Below are positions 1 through 6,872 of a stretch of DNA of 25,952 nt, piece after piece; the stretch's first letter is position 1; each line of letters begins with the position of its first letter. Both the position numbers and the translations under genes were made by a program. Origin of the DNA: CAZZKE01 sp964655005 (GTDB taxonomy: Bacteria > Pseudomonadota > Alphaproteobacteria > Rhodospirillales > JABHCV01); contig CAZZKE010000042.1 in NCBI GenBank assembly GCA_964655005.1, positions 1-25,952 on the forward strand, read 5' to 3'. The notes below the pieces were generated by a model, which had not been told where the DNA came from, did no database searches, and saw only the letters and a program-made list of their open reading frames with translations.

Positions 1-39
1 ACAATTTGGTATTACTTTGCCCCGCCGCCATAAAGAATT

Positions 40-54
40 ATGATGATTCATCAT
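40..54. promoter_or_regulatory. 7-bp inverted repeat upstream of the HAD gene
   Basis: ATGATGA-T-TCATCAT is a perfect 7-bp inverted repeat around one base, 32 nt before the HAD start codon. Its size and place would suit a dimeric regulator, but no matching motif family is recognised and the repeat is simple in composition. Confidence 0.2.
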
Positions 55-85
55 CGTTTTCCAGCCACCGGATTTAAGCGCCGCC

Positions 86-709
86 ATGTTCAAAGCCGTG
101 TTCTGGGATTTCGGCGGCGTCCTGACGGCCAGTCCCTTCGATAACTTCAGGCGCTATGAACGACAGAACAACCTGCCGGTGGACTTCATCCGCGGCGTCA
201 ACAGCCTTAATCCGGACGGCAACGCCTGGGCCATGTTCGAAAGCGACCGCATCGGGGCGGCTGAATTCGATACCCTTTTTGCCCGTGAATCACATGCGTT
301 GGGCCACCGGATCCGGGGCCGCGATGTTATCGCCCTGCTGCGGGGCGCGGTCCGCGAGGACATGGTCGGGGCGCTGCGGCGCTGCAACCAGCACTTCGCG
401 ACCGCCTGCATAACCAACAACGTGCGCACCGGCGACAACAGCCCCGACGCCGCCTACGCCCGGGTATTCGCGATGTTCGGAACGGTCATCGAATCCTCGA
501 AAACGGGAATCCGCAAACCCGACCCGGAAATTTACGCGCTGGCCTGCAAGCGGGTGGACGTAGCGCCGCAGGAAGTAGTCTATCTTGACGACCTGGGGAT
601 CAATTTAAAGCCGGCCAGGGCCATGGGCATGACGACCATCAAGGTCGGGGCGCCGGGGCCGGCCATCGACCGGCTCGAAACGGTTCTCGGAATTTCATTT
701 CGGAATTAA
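86..709 (+). CDS. HAD-IA superfamily hydrolase (phosphatase-like)
   Basis: A 207-residue soluble protein of the haloacid dehalogenase superfamily, most likely a phosphatase acting on a small phosphorylated metabolite; the substrate cannot be read from the sequence. Motif I is WDFGGVL with the nucleophile Asp8, but the usual second Asp (DxD) is Gly10, as in the YihX/epoxide-hydrolase-N-terminal branch. Motif II is ITNN (Thr110), motif III is the Lys of RKPDP (Lys144), and motif IV is LDD (Asp168-Asp169). The cap domain would lie at about residues 15-90. The length fits the family. The ATG at 86 has no clear Shine-Dalgarno sequence. It stands alone, 70 nt before the ArsR gene, and need not share its function. 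The family call is firm; the reaction is inferred. Confidence 0.85.
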   Translation: MFKAVFWDFGGVLTASPFDNFRRYERQNNLPVDFIRGVNSLNPDGNAWAMFESDRIGAAEFDTLFARESHALGHRIRGRDVIALLRGAVREDMVGALRRCNQHFATACITNNVRTGDNSPDAAYARVFAMFGTVIESSKTGIRKPDPEIYALACKRVDVAPQEVVYLDDLGINLKPARAMGMTTIKVGAPGPAIDRLETVLGISFRN

Positions 710-744
710 TGCTGTTTTAATTTTAAAATACCTGTTTTATCAAT

Positions 745-760
745 ATATTACGATATTACT
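745..760. promoter_or_regulatory. AT-rich repeat upstream of the ArsR/permease pair
   Basis: Two adjacent copies of ATATTAC (745-751 and 753-759) overlap a short inverted repeat, AATAT at 742-746 and ATATT at 753-757. The element sits about 20-35 nt before the ArsR start. ArsR-family repressors often bind AT-rich dyads at their own promoters, so this is a plausible autoregulatory operator. The match is weak, and no clear -35/-10 pair was found here. Confidence 0.3.
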
Positions 761-779
761 AAAACTATTGAATTATCAA

Positions 780-1133
780 ATGGACAAGGCTATACTCCAG
801 GCTATGGAAAACGACACCCTGACCAATGAAATGGCCGATTGCCTGGAGGCGCTGGGCAATCCTACCCGCCTGCGAATTTTTCGTGTCCTGGTCCGGGCCG
901 GCAAGGATGGCGCCAATGTGGGCGCCATTCAGCGCCAGATCGGCATTCCGGCCTCGACCCTGACTCATCATATCCAGCGTCTGGTCAAGGCCGGCCTGGT
1001 CCGGCAATCGCGGGACAGCCGGCAAATGATTTGCCAGGCCGATTACGGGTTGATGGCAAGCCTGGTCGATTACCTGAACGCGGAATGCTGCCAGGGGCTG
1101 GCCGATGACATCGAAGGGAATACCGCCGCATGA
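780..1133 (+). CDS. arsR: ArsR/SmtB-family metalloregulator with C-terminal Cys-Cys pair
   Basis: A winged-helix repressor of about 117 residues. The ArsR core is clear: ALGNPTRLRIFRVL leads into the helix-turn-helix, whose recognition helix is in ASTLTHHIQRLVKAGLV, followed by the wing. Near the C-terminus YLNAECCQG carries two adjacent cysteines. The Acidithiobacillus ferrooxidans ArsR type has a similar YLxxxCCxG segment, where the pair plus a third Cys bind As(III) or Sb(III); the third Cys is not present here. Two further cysteines lie in MADCLEAL and QMICQADY. An in-frame TTG at 768 and an ATG at 804 are alternative starts; ATG 780 is the compromise choice. The gene overlaps the permease by ATGA, so the two are co-translated and the permease is the likely target. 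The arsenic ligand is inferred; other soft metals are possible. Confidence 0.85.
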   Translation: MDKAILQAMENDTLTNEMADCLEALGNPTRLRIFRVLVRAGKDGANVGAIQRQIGIPASTLTHHIQRLVKAGLVRQSRDSRQMICQADYGLMASLVDYLNAECCQGLADDIEGNTAA

Positions 1134-2173
1134 CCACGCTGACCCTGTACGCATCCTCCATAAGCCAGGCCTTTCGCCGGATCGACCGGGCGGTCCTGGC
1201 CGTTCTGGCCCTGCTGCTGGCCATGCTGGCGCTGATGCCGCTGGCCGCATTTCGGCAAAGCCTGGTCTTCACCATCGACAGCATGGTGTCGATTGCGCCC
1301 TATCTGACCGCCAGCGCCGCCGCCGCAGCCTGGTTGACGGCGGCCGGCGCCGATCGTGTTATCGGCAAGGTTTTTCAAGGACATTGGCTTATAGTCATCG
1401 GCTCGGCGGCGTTGTTCGGTTCGCTTTCGCCGTTTTGTTCCTGCGGCGTAATCCCAATCATCGCCGCCTTGCTGGCCGCCGGGGTGCCGCTGGCGGCGGT
1501 CATGGCGTTCTGGTTGTCTTCGCCGATAATGGATCCGGAAATGTTCCTGCTGACGGTCGGCGGTATCGGCGTAAATTTCGCCATCGCCAAGACCATCGCC
1601 GCCTTCACCATCGGCGTATTCGGCGGGCTTACCACGCACTTCGTTCAAAGGGCCGGTGGTTTCGCATCTCCCCTGCGCGAACAGGTATCTTCGTGCGGTA
1701 CCTGCCGTCCGAAAATATCCAGCGAGAAAACACATTGGGCGTTCTGGAAAAACACCGAACAACTGGAAAGTTTCCGGACGACCATACTCTGGACCCTGCT
1801 GTTCCTGGGCAAATGGCTGTTTTTGGCTTTTTTGCTGGAAAGCCTGATGGTCCGCTATGTGCCGCCGGAACTGATTGGCCGGTGGCTCGGCAGTGAAAGT
1901 TCGTGGGCGCTGCCGCTGGCCGTGCTGACCGGGGCGCCGGCCTACCTGAACGGTTACGTGGCGATCCCGCTGGTCGCCGGACTGATGGACAGCGGCATGG
2001 CGCCCGGCCCGGCGCTGGCCTTCATGACCGCCGGCGCGGTGACCTCGATTCCGGCCGCCATCGCCGTCTTCGCCCTGGTCCGCAAGCCGGTTTTCCTGTG
2101 GTACATAGCCCTCGCCATGGTCGGCTCCCTGCTAACCGGCGGGGCTTACCAGATATACTCGACCGCAATTTAG
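1130..2173 (+). CDS. arsP: ArsP-type permease (predicted organoarsenical/metalloid exporter)
   Basis: A 347-residue inner-membrane protein with about eight hydrophobic segments, matching the DUF318/ArsP permease family (ArsP_1). The family signature FCSCGVIPI is at residues 102-110 (Cys103, Cys105), with SSPIMDPEMF after it and a second conserved half, AGAVTSIPAA, near residue 301. Characterised ArsP members export trivalent organoarsenicals such as methylarsenite. The hydrophilic central loop (about 172-215) carries a CGTC motif (Cys189, Cys192) that could bind a soft metal or take part in thiol exchange. A GAAGGG ribosome-binding site lies about 10 nt before the ATG, which overlaps the arsR stop codon. 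Pairing with an ArsR repressor supports metalloid efflux; the exact substrate is inferred, and other members of this family have no known substrate. Confidence 0.8.
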   Translation: MTTLTLYASSISQAFRRIDRAVLAVLALLLAMLALMPLAAFRQSLVFTIDSMVSIAPYLTASAAAAAWLTAAGADRVIGKVFQGHWLIVIGSAALFGSLSPFCSCGVIPIIAALLAAGVPLAAVMAFWLSSPIMDPEMFLLTVGGIGVNFAIAKTIAAFTIGVFGGLTTHFVQRAGGFASPLREQVSSCGTCRPKISSEKTHWAFWKNTEQLESFRTTILWTLLFLGKWLFLAFLLESLMVRYVPPELIGRWLGSESSWALPLAVLTGAPAYLNGYVAIPLVAGLMDSGMAPGPALAFMTAGAVTSIPAAIAVFALVRKPVFLWYIALAMVGSLLTGGAYQIYSTAI

Positions 2174-2202
2174 CGGCAAACGGAAATAACCAATCCCGTG
2201 GA

Positions 2203-2241
2203 TACCGCTTCAGGTCCGGTGCGGTAGTTCCATATCTTTTT
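2203..2241 (+). terminator. weak stem-loop plus T-run after the permease
   Basis: TACCGC (2203-2208) pairs with GCGGTA (2221-2226) across a 12-nt loop. A short T-run follows at 2237-2241, about 10 nt beyond the stem. It could end the arsR-permease transcript, but the distance between stem and T-run makes it an imperfect intrinsic terminator. Confidence 0.3.
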
Positions 2242-2257
2242 ATACACTATATTTATG

Positions 2258-2271
2258 TATATAATTATATA
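2258..2271. promoter_or_regulatory. 14-bp AT palindrome touching the -35 box of the rhodanese-HigA gene
   Basis: TATATAATTATATA is a perfect palindrome directly before the TTGACA box at 2272. A repressor bound here would block RNA polymerase. AT-rich palindromes are the reported operators of the BigR group of ArsR-type sulfide sensors, and a gene of that type lies at 12847. The surrounding blocks ATTT-ATGTAT and ATTATAT recur in front of that gene. All-AT sequence makes chance similarity a real concern. Confidence 0.4.
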
Positions 2272-2301
2272 TTGACATTTTATTTATGTGTTTTATATTA
2301 T
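2272..2301 (+). promoter_or_regulatory. sigma-70-type promoter for the rhodanese-HigA gene
   Basis: A perfect TTGACA at 2272-2277 is followed by TATATT at 2294-2299 (16-bp spacer) or TATTAT at 2296-2301 (18-bp spacer). Transcription would begin near 2306-2309, at or just before the ATG at 2310. This argues against the earlier ATG at 2286, which lies upstream of the -10 box. Confidence 0.6.
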
Positions 2302-2309
2302 TTCACATA

Positions 2310-3038
2310 ATGGATACTGTTTTACGAGAAACCGATAACATCGAGGCCCTGATCGTCGAGGCCGAACCGGAAACCGTGGCAAAATGGCTGGCCAACGGCG
2401 AAGCCCTGTTGATCGACGTTCGCGAAACATCCGAATACGAACAGGAACACATTCCCGGCTCCATGCTGGTGCCCCTGTCGGCGCTGGACCCGGACAGCTT
2501 TCCCCATATCACCATCAAGAAACTGGTGCTGCATTGCGCCATCGGCAAGCGTTCCGCCGCCGCCGCCAAACAGTTGATCCAGGCCGGCCATACCCCACCG
2601 ATCAATATGAAGGGCGGCCTGAAGGCATGGCGCGAAGCCGGCCTGGAGACGGAAATCTACGACTTGCCCCCGGCCCCCCCGGAAAAGGCCGCGAACCGGA
2701 AGCACGACAGTCTGGAGCCATCGGATTTACCGCCGGGGTCGGTGCTGCGAGACGAATTCCTGGCGCCGCACAAGATATCCACGGCGGAACTGGCCGATGA
2801 TTTGGGCTTGCCCGCCGGGCATGTACTGGAACTGATCGACGGCGAGCGGTCGCTGGATGCCGACATGGCGTTCCGGCTGGCCCGATACTTCTCGACCACG
2901 GAAGAATTCTGGTTACGACTGCAAATAGCCTACGATCTGGACCGTACCGGCAAGCGTTCCGCCGAAGAAATCGCCCGCACCGTCATCCCGCGCAAGGACA
3001 AGCCGGCGGCGAAAAAAGGCAAAACATCAGTGGCCTGA
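2310..3038 (+). CDS. Rhodanese domain fused to a HigA-type helix-turn-helix
   Basis: A 242-residue two-domain protein. Residues about 12-115 form a rhodanese domain: LLIDVRE at the start, HIPGSMLVPL, the active-site loop HCAIGKR with catalytic Cys76 and closing Arg81, and KGGLKAWREAG at the end. Such domains carry sulfane sulfur as a Cys persulfide. Residues about 141-212 closely resemble the HigA/VapI antitoxin helix-turn-helix: PGSVLRDEFL, HKISTAELADDLGLP, ERSLDADMAFRLARYF, EEFWLRLQIAYDL. A lysine-rich tail follows. No HigB toxin gene lies beside it, so a classical toxin-antitoxin pair is not seen. The fusion suggests a DNA-binding protein whose activity depends on sulfur transfer; this is inference. 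An ATG at 2286 would add eight residues but lies upstream of the likely -10 box. The 3' end overlaps tlyA by 12 nt. Confidence 0.85.
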   Translation: MDTVLRETDNIEALIVEAEPETVAKWLANGEALLIDVRETSEYEQEHIPGSMLVPLSALDPDSFPHITIKKLVLHCAIGKRSAAAAKQLIQAGHTPPINMKGGLKAWREAGLETEIYDLPPAPPEKAANRKHDSLEPSDLPPGSVLRDEFLAPHKISTAELADDLGLPAGHVLELIDGERSLDADMAFRLARYFSTTEEFWLRLQIAYDLDRTGKRSAEEIARTVIPRKDKPAAKKGKTSVA

Positions 3039-3809
3039 TACCGCCCCGATCAAAAATTCTATATTACCTTCCGGCCCCTTGATCGGGCTTTCGGTGACAC
3101 CGATCACCCGCCAGCCGGCCAGGCCATCAAGCCAGTTACTGATTTTTTCTATGACTTCCCGATGCAATTCCGGGTCCCGGACTACACCGCCCTTACCGAC
3201 CCGGCCCTTGCCCACTTCGAACTGCGGTTTAATCAGGGCGATTACGCGGGCGCCGGGCGCGGCCAACGCCAGGGCCGCCGGCAACACGGTTTGCAGCCCG
3301 ATAAAACTGGCGTCGCATACAATCAGCGCGGGCGGTTCCGGTATTTGCTGGGTGGTCAAATTACGCGCGTTGAAGCGTTCGATGACGACGACGCGATCAT
3401 CCTGCCGCAACTTCCAGGCCAACTGACCATGACCGACATCGACGGCGTAGACCCGGGTCGCGCCGTTTGCCAGCAGAACATCGCTAAAGCCGCCGGTAGA
3501 TGCGCCGATATCCAGGCAGCTCAGCCCGGCGGGGTCGATACCGAAATGCGCCAGGCCATGGGCCAATTTCAGCCCGCCCCTGGAAACCCACGGATGATCC
3601 TGGCCCTTGATGTCGATCCGGATATCCCCGGCGACCGGTTTACCCGCCTTGTCGAGGCGGCGGGTGTCGCTAAAAACATGCCCGGCCATAATCAGGGCCT
3701 GCGCCCTGGCCCGGCTTTCGGCTAGCCCCCGGTCCACCAGCAACTGATCCAGCCGTAATTTCTCAGGCTTGCGCCGGCTTGACGATTTTTCCTGACTTGC
3801 TCTTGCCAT
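3027..3809 (-). CDS. tlyA: TlyA-family rRNA (cytidine-2'-O)-methyltransferase
   Basis: A 260-residue S4-domain plus FtsJ-like methyltransferase, expected to 2'-O-methylate rRNA using S-adenosylmethionine. The S4 RNA-binding domain is at residues 17-77 (RLDQLLVDRGLAESRARA). SRGGLKL follows with Lys81, then the SAM-binding loop DIGASTGGF (100-108), CDASFIG (Asp166), ALIKPQFEVGKG (Lys194) and EGNIEF (Glu251), which together give the K-D-K-E tetrad of this fold. Some homologues are annotated as haemolysin A, but the methyltransferase motifs are intact. The ATG at 3809 is preferred over an upstream ATG at 3839; no later start codon precedes the S4 domain. The gene therefore begins 47 nt inside the end of dxs, as the last gene of the isoprenoid operon. 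Confidence 0.93.
   Translation of the reverse strand: MARASQEKSSSRRKPEKLRLDQLLVDRGLAESRARAQALIMAGHVFSDTRRLDKAGKPVAGDIRIDIKGQDHPWVSRGGLKLAHGLAHFGIDPAGLSCLDIGASTGGFSDVLLANGATRVYAVDVGHGQLAWKLRQDDRVVVIERFNARNLTTQQIPEPPALIVCDASFIGLQTVLPAALALAAPGARVIALIKPQFEVGKGRVGKGGVVRDPELHREVIEKISNWLDGLAGWRVIGVTESPIKGPEGNIEFLIGAVSGH
3045..3087 (+). terminator. 9-bp inverted repeat beyond the rhodanese-HigA stop, inside tlyA
   Basis: CCCGATCAA (3045-3053) and TTGATCGGG (3079-3087) are perfect inverted copies separated by 25 nt, starting 6 nt after the rhodanese-HigA stop codon. The stem could end that transcript inside the opposing tlyA coding sequence. Only CTTTC follows, so U-tract support is poor. Confidence 0.3.
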
Positions 3810-5700
3810 GCCCCAGCGCCTCCTGCGCAATCTCGACAATGTGCGGCGCGGTCAGGCCGACCGCCCGGTACTGTTGGGCGGGGCAGTCCTGATCGATCAT
3901 CCGGTCGGGCAGGGTCATCACCCGCACCCGCACCACGCCGTCGAGCAATCCCGCCCCCGACATGAATTGCAAAACATGAGCGCCGAATCCGCCAGGCGAT
4001 CCTTCCTCGATGGTTATCAGCACTTCATGGGACCGGGCCAGATCCGTTATCAGTTCCCGGTCCAGGGGCTTGGCGAAACGGGCGTCGGCGACGGTGACCG
4101 AAATCCCCCTGGCCGAGAGTTCATCGGCGGCCTTGAGCGATTCCGCCAGACGCCCGCCAAGGCTTAGGATCGCCACCGTCTTGCCGTGGCGCACGATGCG
4201 GCCACGACCGATTTCCAGGACTTCCCCCTTGTCGGGCAAGTCGACGCCGACGCCTTCGCCGCGTGGATAACGGATGCAGCTTGGACCATCGTCAATGGCC
4301 GCGGCGGTGGCCACCATATGCATCATTTCGGCCTCGTCCGACGGCGCCATGACGACGATGCCGGGCAGGCAGCACAGATAAGCCAGATCGTAGACCCCGG
4401 CGTGGGTGGCGCCATCGGCGCCGACCAGCCCGGCCCGGTCCAGCGCGAAACGGACCGGCAGTTTTTGCAGCACCACGTCATGGACAAGCTGATCGTAGCC
4501 CCGTTGCAGGAAGGTCGAATAAATGGTGGCGAACGGCTTGTAGCCTTCGCTGGCCATGCCGGCGGCGAATGTCACGGCGTGCTGTTCGGCGATACCGACA
4601 TCGAAACAGCGGTCCGGAAAAGCCGCGCCGAATTCATCCAGCCCGGTGCCCGACGGCATGGCGGCGGTAACGGCGGTAATTTTTTGGTCCCGCTCGGCCT
4701 CGGCGATTAACGCCTTGGCGAACACCCCGGTATAACTCGGGGCGTTGCTTTCTGCCTTGACCTGCTTGCCGGTGACCACGTCGAACTTGCCGACGCCGTG
4801 GTATTTATCGGGCGATTGTTCCGCCGGCTCGTAACCGTGCCCCTTTTGGGTCACTACATGGAGCAACACCGGCCCGGGCAATTCGTCGTCGCGCAGGTTT
4901 TTCAGCACCGGCAGCAGATGGTCCAGATTATGGCCATCGACGGGACCGACATAAAAGAATCCCAATTCTTCAAACAAGGTGCCGCCAGTGACCATGCCAC
5001 GGGCGTATTCTTCGGCCCGGCGGGCCATGTCTTCCATGCGCTGTGGCAATTTTTTGGTCATCTCGCGGGCAAAATTACGCAAGGAACGATAGGACTTGGA
5101 CGATATAAGCCGCGACAGATAGGCGCTCATGGCGCCAACCGGCGGGGCGATCGACATATCGTTGTCGTTCAGAATAACGATCATCCGGGAATCCATGGAG
5201 CCGGCGTTGTTCATCGCTTCGTAGGCCATCCCGGCGCTCATGGCGCCATCGCCGATAACCGCGATAACATGGTTGTCATCACCCTTGAAATCCCGCGCCA
5301 CGGCCATCCCCAGGCCGGCCGAAATGGATGTTGAACTGTGTCCGGCGCCGAACGGGTCATATTCGCTTTCAGAGCGTTTGGTAAACCCGGAAAGTCCGCC
5401 GCCCTGACGCAACGTCAACATGCGGTCGCGCCGTCCGGTCAGAATTTTATGCGGATAGCCCTGATGCCCGACATCCCAAATCAACCGGTCACGGGGCGTA
5501 TCGAAGACATGATGCAAGGCCACCGTCAATTCGACCACGCCCAGGCTGGCGCCAAGATGACCGCCGGTAATCGACACTACGCGGACCGTCTCGCGACGCA
5601 GTTCGTCGGCCAGTTGATGCAATTGGGCGACGGAGTATTCGCGAGTGTCGGCTGGCAGTTTGACTTCATCCAGCAAGGGGGTCGGGCTGTTGTCGCTCAA
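3763..5700 (-). CDS. dxs: 1-deoxy-D-xylulose-5-phosphate synthase
   Basis: A full-length 645-residue DXP synthase. It condenses pyruvate and glyceraldehyde-3-phosphate, using thiamine diphosphate, in the first step of the MEP isoprenoid pathway. Visible motifs are GGHLGASLG (His48), DVGHQGYPHK (His79), the thiamine-diphosphate motif GDGAMSAG at 150-157 ending at NDND (179-181), and VGIAEQHAV, whose Glu is the catalytic residue of the second domain. RAGLVGADGATHAG and the C-terminal transketolase-like domain are present. It starts 20 nt after ispA and runs into tlyA, so precursor supply and prenyl-chain synthesis are transcribed together. Nothing is missing or unusual. Confidence 0.97.
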   Translation of the reverse strand: MSDNSPTPLLDEVKLPADTREYSVAQLHQLADELRRETVRVVSITGGHLGASLGVVELTVALHHVFDTPRDRLIWDVGHQGYPHKILTGRRDRMLTLRQGGGLSGFTKRSESEYDPFGAGHSSTSISAGLGMAVARDFKGDDNHVIAVIGDGAMSAGMAYEAMNNAGSMDSRMIVILNDNDMSIAPPVGAMSAYLSRLISSKSYRSLRNFAREMTKKLPQRMEDMARRAEEYARGMVTGGTLFEELGFFYVGPVDGHNLDHLLPVLKNLRDDELPGPVLLHVVTQKGHGYEPAEQSPDKYHGVGKFDVVTGKQVKAESNAPSYTGVFAKALIAEAERDQKITAVTAAMPSGTGLDEFGAAFPDRCFDVGIAEQHAVTFAAGMASEGYKPFATIYSTFLQRGYDQLVHDVVLQKLPVRFALDRAGLVGADGATHAGVYDLAYLCCLPGIVVMAPSDEAEMMHMVATAAAIDDGPSCIRYPRGEGVGVDLPDKGEVLEIGRGRIVRHGKTVAILSLGGRLAESLKAADELSARGISVTVADARFAKPLDRELITDLARSHEVLITIEEGSPGGFGAHVLQFMSGAGLLDGVVRVRVMTLPDRMIDQDCPAQQYRAVGLTAPHIVEIAQEALGHGKSKSGKIVKPAQA

Positions 5701-5720
5701 ATTCAGGTCCTACGGAAAAC

Positions 5721-6608
5721 TCAGGCGCTGCGTTCTACCACAAAATTGGCCAACTGCCGCAAAGGGTCGGCCTTTTTATCAAAAAGATCAAGGTGTTCAC
5801 AGGCCTGAGCGGCAAGCAATTCGGCCTGTTCACGGGCCCGCTCGACACCCAGCAGCGACACAAACGTCGCCTTGCCGGCGGCGGCGTCCTTGCCGGCGCC
5901 TTTGCCGATCGCCCGCTCGTCGCCTTCCACGTCCAGTAAATCGTCGGCCATCTGGAAGGCCAGGCCAAGATCATGGGCATAGGCATGCAGCGCATTCCGT
6001 GCGCCATCGGTGGACTTTCCCAGAATGGCCCCGGCCTCGCACGAAACGGCAATCAGCATACCAGTCTTCATGCGTTGCAGGCGGGTTATTTCCGGCATCT
6101 TCAGGGCATGATGCTCGGCCACCAGATCGAGCATCTGGCCGCCGACCATGCCTTCCGGACCCACCGCGCGAGCTAGCGCCAGGACCAAATCGGCACGGAT
6201 TTTGGATGAAGCATGGGTTTTGTCATCGGCAATGACTTCAAACGCCTTGGCCAGCAGGGCGTCACCGGCCAAAATCGCCGTCGCCTCGTCGAATTTTTTG
6301 TGACAGGTCGCCCGCCCCCGTCTCAGATCATCGTCATCCATGGCCGGCAGATCGTCATGAACCAGGGAATAGCAGTGGATCATTTCGACGGCCGCCGCCA
6401 CGCGCAGGGCCTGTGCCCGGTCGACATTGAACAGCTCTCCGCTGGCGATCACCAGGAACGGACGGATTCGCTTGCCGCCACCCAGAGTGGAATAGCGCAT
6501 CGCCTCGATCAGCCGGGCTTCCGGATCGTCGTAGTTTTGCAGCAACCGTTCCAGCGTGTCGTTGACGTCTCCGGCAGTTGTCGAAAGGGCGTTATTGAAA
6601 TCGTTCAT
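5721..6608 (-). CDS. ispA: Farnesyl/geranyl diphosphate synthase (short-chain polyprenyl synthase)
   Basis: A 295-residue cytoplasmic enzyme that joins isopentenyl diphosphate to allylic diphosphates to make C10-C15 (possibly C20) prenyl diphosphates. GGGKRIRP is at 43-50. The first Asp-rich motif is DDLPAMD at 85-91 followed by DDDLRRGRATCHKKF, and the second is DDLLD at 222-226. The two-residue insertion in the first motif (DDxxxxD) is typical of bacterial farnesyl diphosphate synthases. The residues before it (MIHCYSLVHDD) give no clear sign of a longer product. The start codon overlaps the xseB stop by ATGA, and dxs follows 20 nt later. Confidence 0.95.
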   Translation of the reverse strand: MNDFNNALSTTAGDVNDTLERLLQNYDDPEARLIEAMRYSTLGGGKRIRPFLVIASGELFNVDRAQALRVAAAVEMIHCYSLVHDDLPAMDDDDLRRGRATCHKKFDEATAILAGDALLAKAFEVIADDKTHASSKIRADLVLALARAVGPEGMVGGQMLDLVAEHHALKMPEITRLQRMKTGMLIAVSCEAGAILGKSTDGARNALHAYAHDLGLAFQMADDLLDVEGDERAIGKGAGKDAAAGKATFVSLLGVERAREQAELLAAQACEHLDLFDKKADPLRQLANFVVERSA

Positions 6609-6859
6609 TTGCCCATGTCGGCCGGTTCCAGGGCGGGCTCGCCATCCGGGTCAAGGACCACCCGTTCGACCCGCTGGCGAGCCTCCTTCAGCTTCGCTTC
6701 GCAGTGCCGTTTCAAGTACGCCCCCCGTTCGTATGCCTTGATAGAGGCATCCAGCTCGCCCGCCCCTTCCTCAAGTTCGCGGACTATCTCCTCAAGCTGA
6801 TCCAGGGCCGCCTCGAAGCTGAGCCTGGCGATATCATCGGGTATGCCGGTTTTGGTCAT
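6605..6859 (-). CDS. xseB: Exodeoxyribonuclease VII small subunit
   Basis: An 84-residue protein, the usual length for XseB. The family core reads LSFEAALDQLEEIVRELEEG, then LDASIKAYERGAYLKRHCEAKLKEA, two helices that pack on the large subunit XseA. The XseA/XseB nuclease degrades single-stranded DNA to acid-soluble oligonucleotides. The large-subunit gene is not in this window. The position directly before ispA and dxs is the standard one in many proteobacteria. The stop overlaps the ispA start by ATGA, and the gene starts 13 nt after the deacetylase gene ends. Confidence 0.95.
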   Translation of the reverse strand: MTKTGIPDDIARLSFEAALDQLEEIVRELEEGAGELDASIKAYERGAYLKRHCEAKLKEARQRVERVVLDPDGEPALEPADMGK

Positions 6860-6872
6860 TATCCGTTATCTT

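Noticed and set aside
2286..2309. Upstream ATG for the rhodanese-HigA gene
   Set aside because: It precedes the predicted -10 box and would add only a short hydrophobic tag (MCFILFHI) not expected of a rhodanese.
2310..3038. Classical HigBA toxin-antitoxin locus
   Set aside because: No HigB-like RNase frame is present before or after the HigA-like domain.
3162..3725. Long open frames opposite tlyA, dxs, the HDAC gene and ppk
   Set aside because: They are antisense frames of GC-rich genes with strong family matches on the other strand; their products have no domains or ribosome-binding sites.
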